Source: Hormiphora californensis
Taxonomy: Eukaryota; Ctenophora; Tentaculata; Cydippida; Pleurobrachiidae
Direction of reading: 5' to 3'
NCBI GenBank assembly: GCA_020137815.1
Contig: CM035362.1
Coordinates: 5,556,008-5,620,007 of the forward strand
Length of the DNA stretch: 64,000 nucleotides
The notes below the pieces were generated by a model that saw only the letters and a list, made by a program, of their open reading frames with translations, was not told the DNA's origin and did no database searches. The translations under genes were made by a program, and so were the position numbers. Shown here in pieces: positions 45,813-64,000 of this stretch (position 1 is its first letter; the number at the start of each line of letters is the position of its first letter).

Positions 45813-48800
45813 AGTGTTAGACTCAGCACAGTAGGGGCAATCAAATGTGTGCTGAATGATTTTCTGTGTCAGTTTGGCGTTCAGAGCTGATATCTCAAGT
45901 GGTCCATAAGTGTAGAGAGTACTAGGGGAGGAGTTAGTAGAGAGGATCTCTCCTAGTTAAAGTAACAATCTCTCCTAGTTAAAGTAACAATCTCTCCTAG
46001 TTAAAGTAACAATCTCTCCTAGTTAACGTAACAATCTCTCCTAGTTAAAGTAGCAATCTCTCCTAGTTAAAGTAACGATCTCTCCTAGTTAAAGTAACAA
46101 TCTCTCCTAGTTCGAGAAGGTGTAGAATAATACCTGAGTAGACGGAGAGCCTTCTTGTAACTCCAGTCACAGGATTCACAGAAGAATTCGACCAGTGGTT
46201 CTGAGAGACGCTCCCGGGTAGCAACTACCACGTTAGACTCGCCACACCTGTTCAATTGATAGTTTTATGAAGGAGCAATTGTAATAATACTTCGTAAATT
46301 TTGATAAAGGAGTAACAATCATGTTTATGAAGGAGCACTAACTTGCTGCATTTTGACATCAGGAAAGTATCCTTTACGTTAGACCCATCTAATACAATTT
46401 TACAATCGCACACTCCACATATGCTAAGAAGCCTTCCTCCAACAACTTCCATACTCTTCTTTTTGACAAAGGTGTTCTCTACACATACTTTACAGAAAAC
46501 TTGATGTAGCTCGGGTAGCTTTAGGCCAGCTGCGAGGGAGGGGGTATAATATTGGGTTAGTGTGCTACAAAGAAGATCACCCTTGAAGCACAGTGCGGGT
46601 GATATATAATTGTAACTGAGATGTTATGTTTCGACTTTGGTTAATGCAGCATGCACCAATTGAAATAAAGTTTCATAGCAATAGAGTCTCACGATAATTA
46701 ATCAGTCGATTTAGACAAAAGAGACTCATTGATTTATTTCAGTTATTTACCGGATAGTTTGAAAAGTTTGACACTGGTGCAGGTTGTACACCGGGCTATA
46801 GCCATTCCGCTGCCCACAGTTTTCTCTAACAGGGACTCCTCTAACAGTTGAACACTATCACACGACGTACACGTGATCTCATAGTCCACCCGTAGTGACA
46901 GCTAAGGAGAGGGATGGTTGTATAATTTGTTGGAACCGACCGGACCAAGTAAACAACCAATCAGAGCTCGTTATTTAGGTCACGTGACTGGTTATCAGCC
47001 AATCAGGGACCAGGAGGGAGATGGTTGCGTTGGTTACTGTAGTTTGTACCACGTTTATAACAAAGTTTAAGTTTCCAACCATACTTTGTCCTTCGCCCCT
47101 GCATTTGATGACACCATGGCAACGCCCCAATATACTCACATCAGTTTCACACTGCCCACAGACAGCAGGTAGCCGACCTTCAAAACTGATGTTACACCCC
47201 GTGCAGTGTAACATCTGGTGCACTGATATGGCACATGATAGTTCAATGTCACAGGAGGTACATGTTTGGGTGAATCCACCAGTGGTGGGGTTGACGGTAG
47301 CTCTCTCCAGATCAATCTGCAGGGGGGGGTATTACTTTAGAATGGGATGAATCTATTGCAGGGGGATGGGGGTGAATATATTAACTTTAGAACGGGGGGG
47401 GGGGGGGGGGGGGGGGGGGGTGAATATAATGGGGTGAATATAACTTTAGAATTGGTATATAAGGTACATGGACAATGGAGTTAAAAAAGTAGTTTCAGAG
47501 AAAAAAAATCGATCAAAATGAGAAGTAAATAAAATAATTAAAACAAACTACAAGTTACCTCATTGACACAGAGACAAGACACACACTTGTGTAGCTCCAT
47601 CTTGGCCGCTATTTTTGGTGGACATCTATATTGGGTTCCTGAAGTAGGAGGTAAAGAATCTTCATGAGATGATTCAGGAGGTTTTGAAGAAGTAACTTTG
47701 CGTGTTTTTGTGAATGAATTGAGTTCATGCTGGTAGTATATTTCTATGATGGAATTGGATGACTTTTTACAGGATTTCCGTGTAGAATTTAGGTGTCCTG
47801 TGGGACCTGCTAAAGGTTGGAAGAACGTTTCAAGAATTCGATTCTCAACTTTTGATAACACATGTGCTCGTATCTCTAGATTCTAATATAATAGTATTCT
47901 ACATCTACAGGTCAAGAGAGTTCTAGAGTCTACACTTCCATATATATAGGCACAAGAGATGGGATCTATGTAATTACTCACGTGTAATTGAAAGGACTGG
48001 TTTTACTTCTGTTGATCCACCGAGTTAGCCCCGCTGCAGGCCCAATACCCAGACGTGTCCTGGTTGTCTCTGATACCACATAAATAGTCGGGGTACCCAA
48101 CACTAGTGGTACAATGTAGATTAGTCGAATAATTGGTTCAAGGTCAAGAGATATCTTATCAGATTTAGTATCACTATAAATGGTTGAATTGTTCATTGTG
48201 TCAGGCGACTCAACTAAACGGTTGGTTTGATTTCTTTTTAAAATACTAGGTCATTCGGTAAATATCTGGACAGGTATGTTTGTGAGAGAACGGAGCCAGA
48301 TAGAGCCAAGCGACCTGTTCCAGCGTCTTCCTTGGACATTTTTAGGTTGGACTAGGATGGTGGGAACCTTTGCCTGCTGGCAGTATTGCCTCACGAGCAA
48401 TATGTTTCAATGCTACTCTAGCTGCCGCTTTATGCTAACTCTTGACTCAATTTTGGACCAATATGACCTATTTCCGGATAATTCGGAAAGTTTTTAACCC
48501 TCTATATTGCTTATTAAATGCCTTGAGATACTCCATAAACCTTCCTGAAATTTTTGGATAAAATTTCTAGCATGGGGAAGCGATTTTCGCTAGATTTGGT
48601 AAAGCTGGATTTTAAATTTTTTTACAAATGTTGAAAAAAGCCGCCATGAGCCAGGTATCCATTGACCGATCGTAATAAAACTAAAATAGGACCTAGAAAA
48701 TTGAATAAGCTAACATTTAACGTTGGATTCAAGTCATTTAGACGTTTAGAACGTACAAAAACGGCCATGAAGTGCGCAAGGCACAATTTTGGCAAAAATC

Positions 48801-51800
48801 CAATTTTTAAGGATGAAGATGGAATCTAAACGCTTCAATAATGGTTGCATCATATTCAGGCTTAAAAAGTGATCTAGGAACACTGGTCAAACCGATCATC
48901 TGTCCCCAATAGAGAAAATGCCATGACATATTCAATCATCCGTAGTGCTACAGTTTTTTCTTGCATCAAGCGGCAGCTAGAGTAGCATTGAAACATATTG
49001 CTCGTGAGGCAATACTGCCAGCAGGCGAAGGTTCCCACCATCCTAGTCCAACCTAAAAATGTCCAAGGAAGACGCTGGAACAGGTCGCTTGGCTCTATCT
49101 GGCTCCGTTCTCTCACAATCATACCTGTCCAGATATTTACCGAATGACCTAGTATCTTGTAAAATCGCCCTTTTGTTCAAACCCAGAGAGACCCCCGATC
49201 AAGTAAATATCAAAAACTAATTTCTCTTACTTTCCGTATCAAATAGCTTGATAAGAGTACAATCCTCGCATTTTGCCATCAGGTACCCAGTAGGAGTGCA
49301 TGCCATTTCTCTCTGTCGTTTGTAAAACTTCCCTTCACACTGTGCAGAACGCGGAGAATTTAGAGTTTTGGAATGAAATGTTAGATTTTATTGTTCGAAA
49401 ACTTTTCAATTTAATATCCTGATCAGATCTCATTCTTTTCAAATGCAACATATTAATTAGCAATCATAATTAGTAATATAATTAGTAATATTAATTAACA
49501 ATCACCTTGGTGCAAGACATTTTAAAGTCAACCCTAACATCTGTAGTGGCACAGGTAGGACACACTCCCATGTTGTAATGGAGGTTACACGCCTCACAAA
49601 ACAAAGCCAGGGATATCTGCAGAAATAATAAATAGTTATTATAGGAGCGACACAATTCAATTTGTTTAGTTTTTAGGGGAGGGGGAGCTGAATTAGTGGG
49701 GGTGGTGGTGTGGGTAACTGGGATAGGACGGTGGGCCAATTTATTTAGTTGTTGGGGTGAAATAGTTGGGGGGGGGGGGGGGGGGGTGGCTCGACTCTCA
49801 ACTCACCTCCATATTATTGGGGGGGGGGGGGGGCTCAACTCACCTCCATATTATTGGGGGGGGGGGGGCTCAACGCTCACCTCCATATTAAACTTGTGCT
49901 TCCATATCACATTTCCCACACTGTAGCAAAGAAGTCACCCTTGGCTGAGAGACGTGCCTTAGACACGTCCACCTTGTCAACGACCCCACAGCTAGCACAG
50001 GTGTGGAGTTCACCTTTCACGACAGCAGCTCCACCAACACCCTGTCTACAGGAGGGGGGGGATGTTTAGATGATTGAAAAGGTGTGGATTACTAATCAGT
50101 TAAACCCACTTTTCTGTTCTCAGATTATTTGATTGAATAAAAAAGCGGAAGTTGGAAAAATCAATTAATTTGGATTGATATGATGCGTGTGTGTTTTCCA
50201 GTAAAAAACAGTTCTATTTTCAGAGGAAAGGGACAAGCCAACCTGTGAAGATCTGTAACGTGACGAAAGAAGTAAAGGAGGGGGACCAATTTAGGGGTTG
50301 GAATGTTATTGAAATGAGGAAAGGAGGGATTTGAAGGGTTCTGGTATAAAGAAGGAGGCTGAATCTGATCATGGGGGAAGGAGGAAGAATGGCACCTGGA
50401 AAAACATGGTGTACGTCGGCCCGCGATTGAAAATTATTTCTGATTGAACTGGAAGAGACCAAATTTGTGGATTTTGGAGAAAAATAGAAAGATGGATACT
50501 ATTTGAGCTGTAACACTGTGTTGCTAAGTTAGCAACCCCTACTGTCTAATGCTATTTTCTGTCACTCACCCATATCCCTCGGAGGAGATAACCTGCTGAG
50601 TGCTTGCCTTACTACCACCACCAAGAGCTCCGGCAAATGAGAACATAGAGCGTAGTTTAGACCACGAACCTCCTCCACCTCCACCTGCTACTGCTGCCGC
50701 GCCGCCTGCTGCAACTGCGCCACCACCTGCTGCTGCTGCACCAGAGAGACCTGGAAATAGTATAACTATCGAGTACCGGGGGGACCTGTCATCATCGGAA
50801 TAGTTTTCATTTGATCAAGTCGAAATGAATAAAGGAACCATGATGTTATCAACTGTTTATAATTCCCAACATACCCATTGCTGTTCCACCCCCTACAGCT
50901 GCACCTCCTGCAATACCTCCTCCCACTGCAGCTCCACCACCAACTGCAGCTCCACCTCCACCTCCAACTGCTGCTCCCATCATAGCTAACATTCCGCCGC
51001 TGCCTCTTCGTGCTGCTGCGCCTGTAACAATTACAATTGTTCTAATCCGATTCTTTCCATTTGTAAAAGAGCCGTCGTCGCGGAGACATAGGCGGGTCGA
51101 GTTAGAAACTAGAAATAAACAACTACAACTAGAAATTGGCGGAGCGATTGAGGCGATATATGCTCTGCATAGTCCAAATCACAGCACCATAACTAGAAAT
51201 TGGTACACACACCACCGATTAGGATACTGCAGTCACGAAAGTTTAAGGCTTCAAAAGATCACGAATAAAAACATACCTCCGCCAACAGCTGCTGCTCCTG
51301 CCATCATAGCTCCACCTCCAGCAACCATAGCACCTCCACCAGCAAGATTCACGGCAGAGGCTTGTCTCCACATCTTGACCGACTTGGGCGGTGAGACAGT
51401 GTGAGCTGATGAGGTCGATCTCTCTTCTGTTATAGTAGAGATGGCATGGGCCAACTGCTCCTGTTTTTGGGAAACGAGGGGTTTAAAAACAAGGGAGGGG
51501 TTTAAGAAGACGTATGAAAAATTATTGCATCGATATAAACAGCAAAATCAATTTTTAGATACTTCACCATTGCCTAGCTAGACCCTGTTTTGGGAGGGTT
51601 AGAACATTTAACAAACTTCACCACATGTACTTTTTTCATTTTGAGGCGTTCCTTATGGTTATTAGTTTTCCACTGTTTCACAATCATTCCAGGTGCTGAA
51701 TCCACCCGTTTCAGAGTGGGGGCTGGTTGTTGCTGTGTTACTGGGGTTACGGGAGTTGCTGGGGAGGGAGGTGAGTGGCTGGACCATCGCGAGCTGGATC

Positions 51801-53465
51801 GCCTGTCTGTATCCATGTACTCTGTTTTTCTAGGGGTGGAGCGAGGTTTTGTGAAACGTTTTTACTTAGATATATGTCACCTGCCATATAAATATGTGAC
51901 CAGTGTGACCTTTCAGAGTTTTAATAATATATCTACAACTCTAATTTCTACTCCCACCTCCCCGGTTTATTCCAGATAAAAAGAACTCACTTTCACTACT
52001 GTATGCACGGACTGACAACATACCATATACACACTCACTTTGAAATGTATTGTTCCAATGCAGCTGCGATCTTCAAAAAGACCTCCATATCCTTATTAAC
52101 CACACAATCAATAACACTCCCAACACTGCCACCGTGAGAGGATGAACACCTCGCACCACAGGAATTATTTTCAATTTTCCGTTCAATCAGCTCCGTTAAT
52201 CGTGTTTCTCGTTCCTCGCTTCGTCGTTCGATTTCTTCGACTAGTTTCTGTTTTTCCTGCCGTGCGTTTTCCTCCTCCAGCTCCCGCTTGGCTTCCTCCT
52301 CCTTTTCGTCCTCATCTTCCGAAGATGATGATGATCCGATGAAGATTTCTGATAGATCTGGGGTGTAGATACTCTCTGCCGATTGGGTCATCTCGCTCAC
52401 CCACGTTATCCCATGATATGTAGGAGAGAGGGATCTGCTTTTCTGGATTACAACTGGATCTGGTGATCGGTGAGACATGTCGGGGGTAAGTGATCGCGTT
52501 TTAGGCGGGTCTGGGGTTAGAGAACGACTTTTGGTGGGAGACCGCCGCGTTTTTCGTTTTCTTTTGACCTCAGGTTTTTGAGGGGATGAAAGATCTTCTG
52601 AGGAAGTCTCAGTATCGGAACCGATGACAATACTCTTCTCAGTGGAAGCCCGGGGTGTTGTCTGACACGCGAACTCCTTCACGATATACCTCTGGTGTTG
52701 TTGTTTGTTGTTATAAAGTGAACACAGGGACTCTATTAGTGGAGTTAGAGCGTGGTGGCACACATCGCACGAGGCCCTCTGCAGCTCATTTGTTTGACAG
52801 TAGTTGGAACAAACGCTGGCACTTCTTTGTCGTTTTCTCTGCTTCCTGCATCTACGTGATTCAGATAGAGATGAATCAGAGAAATAGTGGCACTGCGTTG
52901 AAGAAGAGGATATATTACGGGGACGACGCCTCTGCGATTGACACACATGTTGTGATGATTTACCGAAATGGGCACATCCTTTCCTGTGTTGGACCCGTTC
53001 CTCGGATGATGCTGGCGGGAGTTCGGTCAGTGAGACATACGTTGATCTTTGAATATCACCACACACATCTTGTTTATCACGTGGTAGATCACGTGTTGAA
53101 CGGCAGTTTGTGTCATGCCGTGTCCCTCGCTGAGACAGTGTCTGAGACAGGTGGTCAACTCGCATACAGACAAGATCGTTTTCTTGCTTTATCTTCTCCT
53201 GCGAGAAATTGTATCTTTGTTTCACGTGGTTTTTGTTGTTGCTATGGAGACCACATTCCCAGATGTCTCCACAGTGGGTGCTATCCAAGGTGCACTCCCT
53301 ATGTCGGTGACACAAACACTCCTTCGGGGGACTCTGCTCCTGGCGGAGGGTCGGAGAACTGAGCTGGCGTCGATCCTCCGCAAACAACCGAGATTCACCT
53401 GCAGAAAGGAGGATAAGTTTTTCTTGTTCTTGAAATTTGTTCACCCTTGTAACATCCCGAGTCTT
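45813..53465 (-). CDS. Large Ser/Arg-rich and Gly/Ala-rich protein with serial zinc-ribbon exons
   Basis: Exons: 52039-53465, 51631-51829, 51277-51460, 50875-51021, 50570-50750, 49881-50045, 49506-49616, 49231-49339, 47982-48213, 47559-about 47838, 47140-47316, 46751-46901, 46343-46529, 46134-46247, 45813-45921. The first exon encodes about 475 residues with RSLTP/RSLSP repeats and a charged coiled coil (EEEAKRELEEENARQEKQKL). Three exons are Gly/Ala-rich. From 50045 onward nearly every exon carries CxxC pairs (CASC, CEAC, CPTC, CEDC, CVSC, CTSC, CTGC, CGQC, CTTC, CKVC, CGVC, CESC, CPYC), often split across introns as K-C-x-x-C. A possible TM segment (IIRLIYIVPLVLGTPTIYVV) is in the exon at 47982. 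Phases agree everywhere except 47982 to 47838; the 49881 exon is frame-broken. Family not recognised. Confidence 0.7.
45935..46110. repeat. 22-bp minisatellite, about 7-8 copies
   Basis: Unit TCTCTCCTAGTTAAAGTAACAA fills almost the whole intron 45922-46133 of the zinc-ribbon gene. Each unit read on the minus strand contains an ACTAGGAGAG word close to the authentic acceptor sequence. Confidence 0.93.
46932..47012 (-). mobile_element. hAT-like MITE fragment, 31 bp from an acceptor
   Basis: Reverse copy GGAACCGACCGGACCAAG ... CAGGGACCAG. Flanked by similar 15-bp direct repeats GGAGAGGGATGGTTG (46906-46920) and GGAGGGAGATGGTTG (47013-47027), which cover the polypyrimidine tract of the minus-strand exon starting at 46901. 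Confidence 0.88.
48246..49152. mobile_element. Tc1/mariner-like element with about 185-bp terminal inverted repeats
   Basis: Arms 48246-48431 and 48968-49152 are reverse complements; the ends read CTAGGTCATTCGGTAAATAT and are bordered by TA on both sides. The 530-bp interior has no transposase ORF. Located in an intron of the zinc-ribbon gene. The two 75-80 codon ORFs are mirror copies within the arms. Confidence 0.88.
49764..49891. repeat. Triplicated splice donor embedded in poly-G tracts
   Basis: CACCTCCATATTA occurs at 49804, 49841 and 49878, separated by G runs of 13 to 17 bases. Read on the minus strand each copy is TAATATGGAG followed by GTGAG, the donor of the exon 49881-50045, repeated three times. 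Confidence 0.9.
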
Positions 53466-53636
53466 CTATCTATGCCTGACCAAACTTCGAACCACGTGAG
53501 ATCGATACAGGGATCACCCCTTCAACATCTTGGAAGTATTAGCTCTATTTTTGTAAGACATGATATATTTTTTGCCAAGTCGCACGTGTATGTTTTTGAG
53601 CTTGATAGCGAGGAACACGTGTTCCGATAGGCAGAT

Positions 53637-53682
53637 AGAGAGAGAGGCAGAGAGAGGCAGAGAGAGGCAGAGAGAGAGAGAG

Positions 53683-53761
<79 letters not shown>
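53637..53761. repeat. (GA)n microsatellite
   Basis: GGCAGAGA units grading into pure GA, between the minus-strand exon at 53465 and the nested plus-strand gene. Confidence 0.95.
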
Positions 53762-53764
<3 letters not shown>

Positions 53765-53870
53765 TATGGACACGTGCATTTAGACTTTGAGGTGAGCTAG
53801 TTAGAGGGACCGCTTATCTAAAAAGTTTATAATTCGAGGCAAGACATTGTGTTTGTTTCACAACTAATAT

Positions 53871-55500
53871 ATGATGTTCGTATTGTGGAGAATTGTTGCT
53901 TTGGTGGTTTTGATTCGGTGTAGTTCACCTCGAGGTGAGTAATTCATATTTCAAATTGGATAAACTAAGCAACAATAGCCCTCACTTTGAGTTTTAAGCC
54001 AGGTATACTCCCTGACAAAAAATAGGCTCAAATATAACGGTCCAATTTTCAGAATGGATACCGGTGGTGAGGGACCAACCCTATACCATGGCACCTGGAG
54101 AGCACTTCTCTCTGAAATCTTGACTAACTCTACTCTTGGTAGTGGCGATCAGGATTCGCATCGCCAGACTCGATGAAAATGGGACCTTCCTTACAGTCTA
54201 TGGACTATAGCTGTAAGTTGTTAATGTTTTAGATTCAAGCCGTCATGTGGGTTCGAAAATTTGAAACATTATGTGTTTGTTACATTTAAACTTCCCTGGT
54301 TACTGTAAAAGCAATGTACTCAGTAACCAAGTTCACGTTCAAATACTGGTCCCTGATTGGCTGATAACCAGTCACGTGACCTAAATAACGAGTTCTGATT
54401 GGTTGTTTACTTGTTTCGGTCGGTTCCTGATACTCAGTAACCAAGTTCACGTTTAATTTAGGTTCAAATCGAGACATCAGTACAAAGTGGGAAAAGAATG
54501 TGCATCTAAATCCTACCGGAACTTTACTATCCAGCCAAAATCAACAGAACCAGGACAAGAGATCATGATTTGGCAAATATCCAAAACTTCAGAAAATCTC
54601 ACTATTGCCTGTAACGATGTTCACCTTGTCACGGTGGTATTTGCAGAAGGAGATAATGCAACAAAATGCGAGGAATTCTGGGTGGGAGACAGGGCTAGAT
54701 TTATCCAATTTGAACTTGATGATACGAATACACCGGATACCGCCTCGGATTATTATCGCGAAGGTAATAACAAAACCATAAACTTCCACAGTTTGTTTAA
54801 AATTTCCAGCGCCAAAAAATTAAAATAACTTAAATTTTATAGGTTGGAAAAGAGTAGAACTCAATAAAATCTTCAACTGGGATCTGGAGACTACCTCACT
54901 GCTAATAAAAAGTGACTCCGAAGCCGAAAATGATGGTCAAATGAGAATTAGACTACACAAGGACAACTTGCAGTGGCTTCCTCAGATCTTAATAAAATTC
55001 AAACCCTTCAAGTTTCGAATTTACCAATGTCAAGATAAATCGTTGGAGTTTGAAAAACAGCCGGAACCGTCACAAGAGGGTTCTTATATTTGGGAGATAT
55101 CTAAGTCGAGGGAGAGTCTAACTATCAACTGCAATGGGGTACATCTCGTGACGTATAGGTTCAAAAACAGCTCGTATAGTGATTGCGTGAGGAAATGGGG
55201 AGGTGACGTTGTGGATGGTATTTCCTTTCGAACTAATGATTCCATCATCGACTATGACTATACGGTTTCCGATTTCTATAGAGCTGGATTTAGTGCAGGT
55301 AATTTACATTATAAACCAATAGAATATTATTTTCTTTTTTCTTCTATTCCTATTCAGAGTATTCTTTTCCTACACAGTACACTGTCCTTTTTTCCCCTAA
55401 TAAAGTTCAGAGAAATTTGTATGAAGAACCACCTCGACTTCGCCGGGCGATCCTCTGTGGGTTTTTCATTTCTCAAGACAAATTATCAGGTAAACTTTAA
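53871..55500 (+). CDS. Secreted two-domain repeat protein nested in the minus-strand gene
   Basis: Exons: 53871-53934, about 54054-54212, 54462-54763, 54843-55298, 55358-55500. Exon 1 is a signal peptide (FVLWRIVALVVLIR, cleavage near CSS). Exons 2-3 and exon 4 encode two copies of one domain of about 140 residues: a W, an (I/M)RIR strand, then WxISKxxExLTIxCNxVHLVT, a Cys before the paired Trp, and a DYYR/DFYR end. The conserved Cys pair suggests a disulfide. In exon 2 the first copy is interrupted by TGA and TAG and seems to need small frame shifts, so it is either a decayed allele or contains sequence errors. Exon 5 is Arg-rich and ends at TAA 55500. Domain family not recognised; extracellular role inferred from the signal peptide. 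A MITE fragment occupies the intron before exon 3. Confidence 0.68.
54340..54430 (+). mobile_element. hAT-like MITE (5' truncated) between 23-bp direct repeats
   Basis: Right end complete (TTCGGTCGGTTCCTG), left end cut at AAATACTGG. TACTCAGTAACCAAGTTCAC plus GTT occurs on both sides (54317-54339 and 54431-54453). The right copy ends 8 bases before the acceptor TTTAG at 54461. Confidence 0.92.
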
Positions 55501-55611
55501 ATGTACATTACGTTTTAACTAAGATATCTATCTTTATAAAGGAGCAATGAATTGAAAAACTTTATGAAGGAGCAATAAATTTAAAAACTTCATGATTAAG
55601 AAGCAACTCAC

Positions 55612-63368
<7,757 letters not shown>

Positions 63369-63379
63369 CTGCAAAAGGG

Positions 63380-63535
63380 GGGGGGTTAGAATAATGGTGT
63401 CCATGTTGTCATGGTACTGGGGGGGGGGGGCAGTTAGAATAATGGTGGGGTGTATGGGGGGGGGGGCAGTTAGAATAATGGTGTCCATGGTGACATGGTA
63501 CTGGGGGGGGGGCCGGGGGGGGGGGGGCAGTTAGA
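63380..63535. repeat. G-rich minisatellite
   Basis: About five units of GCAGTTAGAATAATGGTGTC separated by G runs of variable length. In the minus-strand gene this is the pyrimidine-rich intron directly upstream of the acceptor for the exon starting at 63368. Confidence 0.85.
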
Positions 63536-63973
63536 ATAATCATGATAATGGTATATATTTGTAGAGAGGTTGAGATGAACTTTATCCAACCAAAACATCG
63601 AGTTTACATGTAAATCAGGACAACCTCGAGTATAACACAGACAGCTGACAGTGTGCGGCCCCAGACAGAACACATATAACGATCTCTGTGCTCTATGTGC
63701 TCGAAAGTGAGATCGTTATGTGTAACGTGTGTGCGTGGTTATCCATTAACATATTATTAATATCTCCCTGTATATTAACCCTCATAGGAATACAAACATA
63801 CAGAAACACAGACTACATGAGGTACAAACAATTGAATTCCGTAACTTACCCCAAGGACCCCTTAATTTGTTTGTAATTCACCTAACCAAAACCAAGCAAA
63901 GAAATTTTCAAGTCCACCCACATCATTGAGATACATTTAAGAGAGGAATGGAAATCAAATATCAGCTATTAAT

Positions 63974-64000
63974 ACAGTCGGACCCCGATATACCGGGCAA
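63974..64000. mobile_element. Pogo-like MITE cut by the window end
   Basis: ACAGTCGGACCCCGATATAC, the family terminal word, runs off the window. 63536-63973 contains no feature I can support. Confidence 0.65.

Noticed and set aside
48276-49122. Cys-rich ORFs resembling a small gene pair
   Set aside because: Identical segments in the terminal inverted repeats of the TA-flanked element; unlikely to be coding.
49920-49945. An 18-nt GT-AG micro-intron in the zinc-ribbon exon
   Set aside because: Removing 18 bases keeps the same frame and still meets the stop; restoring the CxxC frame needs a non-GT start. A sequence error is more likely.
52655-53630. Plus-strand ORFs of 235 and 171 codons
   Set aside because: Antisense shadow of the long minus-strand exon 52039-53465, which has the better composition and splice sites.

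Overview
This is a metazoan-type genomic window: AT-rich, with intron-dense genes of short GT-AG (occasionally GC-AG) introns, very many microsatellites and minisatellites, and a heavy load of non-autonomous DNA transposons. A rhodopsin-like receptor, a DDX3/PL10-type helicase and a secreted repeat protein fit an invertebrate. The compact exons and absence of recognisable LINE/LTR coding sequence make an early-branching animal such as a sponge plausible, but that is inference. No bacterial, phage or viral gene was recognised.

Layout. 1-2607 is a contig end with broken reading frames, followed by a 100-N gap (2608-2707) and a homopolymer-rich block of unreliable sequence (2708-3930). A minus-strand two-TM protein gene (7898 to 5586, 3' end not found) is divergent from a plus-strand DDX3/PL10-like RNA helicase gene (8975-18482). 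The helicase exons that should carry the DEAD and SAT motifs are missing, exactly where a second unreliable block lies (about 12950-13640). 18483-28900 is almost gene-free: a 28-bp minisatellite, foldback elements, AGACGG-dense palindromes and small MITEs. 27160-38995 holds three tandem units, each ending in the 5' part of a GPCR gene; only the last (38477-42086, 8 exons) is intact, and the middle unit is peppered with small indels.

From 63368 down to 42758 the minus strand carries one or two genes for a large Ser/Arg-rich, Gly/Ala-rich protein ending in a long series of CxxC zinc-ribbon-like exons, plus a smaller six-exon zinc-ribbon gene at its 3' end. A plus-strand secreted-protein gene (53871-55500) is nested between two blocks of the minus-strand gene. 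The first intron of that gene (58393-63272) is filled by a 4.45-kb nested palindrome that contains three different TA-flanked elements, each with its own empty site inside the window.

The most unusual pattern is at intron-exon junctions. At more than a dozen junctions the splice site and adjacent exon bases are tandemly duplicated, sometimes with a fragment of one 109-bp hAT-like MITE between the copies. That MITE occurs in two states: intact with clean 8-bp target duplications, or truncated and flanked by direct repeats of about 15-26 bp. Several foldback elements can be typed by internal empty sites (TTAA or TA targets).
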